From Alphaproteobacteria bacterium (GTDB lineage Bacteria > Pseudomonadota > Alphaproteobacteria > UBA8366), in contig JABJCS010000183.1 of NCBI GenBank assembly GCA_018665505.1, positions 1 through 5,076 on the forward strand: a stretch of 5,076 nucleotides of DNA, in the 5' to 3' direction. Of this stretch, positions 3,111 to 5,076 are shown one piece after another. The number at the start of each line of letters is the position of its first letter. The first letter of the stretch is position 1. Under the pieces are notes generated by a model. The model worked only from the letters and a program-made list of their open reading frames with translations, ran no database searches and was not told the origin of the DNA. The position numbers were made by a program, and so were the translations under genes.

Positions 3111-5076
3111 CTACCTAATTTTGATTCCTGAATCATTTTCCGATCGTTCGACCGCAATTCGGAAATCCGTCTCCACATTTGCATGAATAAAGTATAACGG
3201 AACGCCCGCGGTTAATGTATCTCCTTCCTGGATGCAAAGGTCGATTCCGGCGCTTTTGTCCATCGGCGCCCCGGCGCTACGGGCGATTCCGGACATCTGA
3301 TATGAATCGATACGCTCGACGACGCCCGATCGTGGGGCCACGACCTCGTGGACCAAGTCGCCGGGCAAAATTGGGTCGTCCCGACGGCCCTGCAGATCGA
3401 CGATGCGCTCCAATGCATCCAACGCGCGCCCGGAACGCAGTATTTCCGTGGCAAGTGGACGTCCTTGGCCGCGTGGCACCAGCGGGTCCCATTCCAAGAT
3501 CGAAGCGGCGAAACCCAAGGCTTTTTCCATCAGGTCCAGCGGCGCATCGGATTCATTGCGTAGAACCTTGTACACATCTCTGACTTCAAGCGCGGGGCCG
3601 ATACCGCGCCCGATGGGCCGTGAACCGTCTGTCACGCGGGCAATAACCTTCATACCAATTCCAGCGCCGACATCTTCGAACAATCGTGAGAGTTCGCGCC
3701 CCTCGCGCCCCTGTTGTACTTTGGCAAAGGGCCCGACCGGGATATCGATAATGGCGTGGGTCGCGCCGGCGGCGAGTTTTTTCGAGAGGATCGATGCGAC
3801 CGCCCATTTGGTGGAATCGATACCGAGCGGCCGAGTGATCGAATTCATCACATCGTCGACGGCGGAATGATTAAGGCGGCCGTTCCACGCGATGCATCCG
3901 TTTCCCTCGCCGACGACGCGTTCCACTTCCTCGGGGGAAAGGTCGACGCGGGCGATAGCTTCCATGGCGTCCGCGGTACCGGCGGCGGATGTGATTGCGC
4001 GTGACGATGTCTTGGGGATTAGTAGGCCGTGCGCCGCCACGATCGGAATGACGATCATGGTGATTCGGCTGCCGGGGATGCCACCCATCGAATGCTTGTC
4101 GACCACGAGGTCACGTCCCCAATCGAAACGATGGGCGAATTCAGCTCTCGCCCGGGTCAAGGATTGCACTTCGTCGATGGATAAATCCCGCGCAGCAGAG
4201 ACCAAGAAAGCAGAGATTTCCTTGTCGGTGTAGCGGTCTTCGGCAATGTCTCGAATGACTGTATGCATTTCGTCGAGCGAGAGTTCGTTGCCCCCGAGTT
4301 TCGAGCGTAGCGCGGTGATGCTCTTCGGTGAAGGGGTCCGCTCGAGCGTGACCTCGGTGCCGGCGTCGAGTCCTAATTCTTCGAAGGCATGCGCGGAGAG
4401 GCCGATCTCGTCGATGCCGACAAGACTACTGTCATCGATGATATTAACCTTTGCGCGGGCACTGCGTCCGGCCCCTGCAATATCAACTTTTCCAGCGCCC
4501 AAATAGTCGGTTGCCGTGTAGGTGTCGCAGGCTCGATTCAAGAAGCAGGTGTTCTCGTGCCACGTATCGATAGGAAGACGGCGAATACGCAGCGTGCCAG
4601 GAATGGCGCGGCGGATAGCAGTAACGAAACGCTCGACCCCATCTTCTCGCGTGGTGTCGTTGAGCACGCTGATAACATCGATGTCCGGTGGATAAGAAGT
4701 GGTGGTTCGGTCCAAGCGCCGGGCGATATCCTCGGCACTCTCACGACCTCTGGCGGCGAGGCGTGTTGCCAGGATATCTCGCGAGGCGGTCACTTCAACG
4801 ACCCGGACATTCTCGTACCGTGCAGCGATATCGGCGATGACCGAACGCGAGACATTGGCCAACACGTGGCGACCTTGATTTAGGTCTTCAGCCAAGGTTA
4901 TCGGCAAACCGTAACAAAGATCGTGGGCACGCCACTCCGATAAAAATCCATCAGCGGCCCGTCGCCGTTCGAACTCCTCCAGGTCGACCGCATCGTGTTC
5001 CTCGCCGCCTGCACTCGCGGGTCGGGTGATGACACGTTTTGCGAAGACAAAACTGCTATCGCCCTCGAGGCTCTCA
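3111..5076 (-). CDS. PhnN-AMP phosphorylase (thymidine phosphorylase-like) fusion, partial at the N-terminus
   Basis: The frame is open from the right edge to TAG at 3111-3113, giving 654 residues. Residues 1 to about 158 match PhnN, ribose 1,5-bisphosphate phosphokinase (R15P + ATP to PRPP + ADP): VITRPASAGGEEHDAV, WRAHDLCYGLPI, LANVSRSVI and RLAARGRESAEDI fit the E. coli protein closely. About 20-30 residues with the P-loop lie beyond the window. From about residue 160 (GTLRIRRLPIDTW, near 4598) to the end is a full-length (about 495 residues) AMP phosphorylase/DeoA-like enzyme of the archaeal-proteobacterial type. It has VVDKHSMGGIPGSR (324-337, phosphate loop), PKTSSRAITSAAGTAD (354-369), SILSKKLAAG and a C-terminal GAPMDKSAGID. 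That family releases base and R15P from nucleoside 5'-phosphates, so the two halves could act in sequence. No linker or stop separates them. An internal TTG at 4907 is not the start, because PhnN homology continues upstream. Nucleotide preference (AMP, CMP, UMP or a nucleoside) is unproven. Confidence 0.9.
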   Translation of the reverse strand, partial: ESLEGDSSFVFAKRVITRPASAGGEEHDAVDLEEFERRRAADGFLSEWRAHDLCYGLPITLAEDLNQGRHVLANVSRSVIADIAARYENVRVVEVTASRDILATRLAARGRESAEDIARRLDRTTTSYPPDIDVISVLNDTTREDGVERFVTAIRRAIPGTLRIRRLPIDTWHENTCFLNRACDTYTATDYLGAGKVDIAGAGRSARAKVNIIDDSSLVGIDEIGLSAHAFEELGLDAGTEVTLERTPSPKSITALRSKLGGNELSLDEMHTVIRDIAEDRYTDKEISAFLVSAARDLSIDEVQSLTRARAEFAHRFDWGRDLVVDKHSMGGIPGSRITMIVIPIVAAHGLLIPKTSSRAITSAAGTADAMEAIARVDLSPEEVERVVGEGNGCIAWNGRLNHSAVDDVMNSITRPLGIDSTKWAVASILSKKLAAGATHAIIDIPVGPFAKVQQGREGRELSRLFEDVGAGIGMKVIARVTDGSRPIGRGIGPALEVRDVYKVLRNESDAPLDLMEKALGFAASILEWDPLVPRGQGRPLATEILRSGRALDALERIVDLQGRRDDPILPGDLVHEVVAPRSGVVERIDSYQMSGIARSAGAPMDKSAGIDLCIQEGDTLTAGVPLYFIHANVETDFRIAVERSENDSGIKIR

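Noticed and set aside
3403..3870. A 155-codon plus-strand frame opposite the fused enzyme gene
   Set aside because: It lies entirely antisense to strongly conserved phosphorylase sequence, and its Ser/Pro/Arg-rich translation shows no domain; typical antisense shadow of G+C-rich coding DNA.
4389..4883. A 164-codon plus-strand frame opposite the PhnN/phosphorylase junction
   Set aside because: Antisense to the conserved fused enzyme, with no recognisable domain and no ribosome site.
4905..4907. TTG at 4907 as the start of a 598-residue phosphorylase with a short leader
   Set aside because: The frame stays open to the right edge, and the upstream 56 codons match PhnN (RVITRPASAGG...CYG), so the true start lies outside the window.

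Overview
The window looks like a chromosomal segment of a proteobacterium, probably an alphaproteobacterium. This rests on the protein families (MmgE/PrpD, a proteobacterial 'thymidine phosphorylase-like' enzyme, PhnN, and a receiver-PP2C/ATPase/STAS partner-switching module), not on any marker gene. I see no mobile element, tRNA, rRNA or CRISPR array.

Layout from left to right. (1) Positions 1-294, minus: the N-terminal 98 codons of an MmgE/PrpD-family dehydratase that runs off the left edge. (2) Positions 397-621, plus: a 74-residue protein of unknown function with two membrane segments, divergent from the first gene and with a clear ribosome binding site. (3) Positions 631-3006, minus: three genes transcribed in the order STAS anti-sigma-antagonist-like protein, HATPase_c_2 (RsbW-like) ATPase, receiver-PP2C phosphatase (RsbU-like). 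This is a complete partner-switching cassette without a sigma factor in view. The plus-strand small gene and the phosphatase gene end tail to tail, 9 bases apart. (4) Positions 3111-5076, minus: a long open frame that leaves the right edge. Its N-terminal part is PhnN (ribose 1,5-bisphosphate phosphokinase, lacking only the P-loop end, which lies outside the window). It is fused directly to a complete AMP phosphorylase/thymidine phosphorylase-like enzyme.

How the genes may work together. In the regulatory cassette, the expected logic is that a histidine kinase phosphorylates the receiver of the phosphatase. The phosphatase then dephosphorylates the STAS protein at Ser69, and the STAS protein competes for the ATPase/kinase and frees its target. 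Neither the input kinase nor the target is in the window.

The most interesting object is the fused enzyme. Archaeal-type AMP phosphorylase converts a nucleoside monophosphate and phosphate to base and ribose 1,5-bisphosphate, and PhnN converts ribose 1,5-bisphosphate and ATP to PRPP. One polypeptide carrying both would be a direct nucleotide-to-PRPP recycling route. This is inferred from domain content and not proven.

Other points of note: a possible frameshifted start in the STAS gene, an Asp-to-Asn change in the ATPase G1 box, weak ribosome binding sites across the regulatory cassette, and a lower G+C content there than in the fused enzyme gene.
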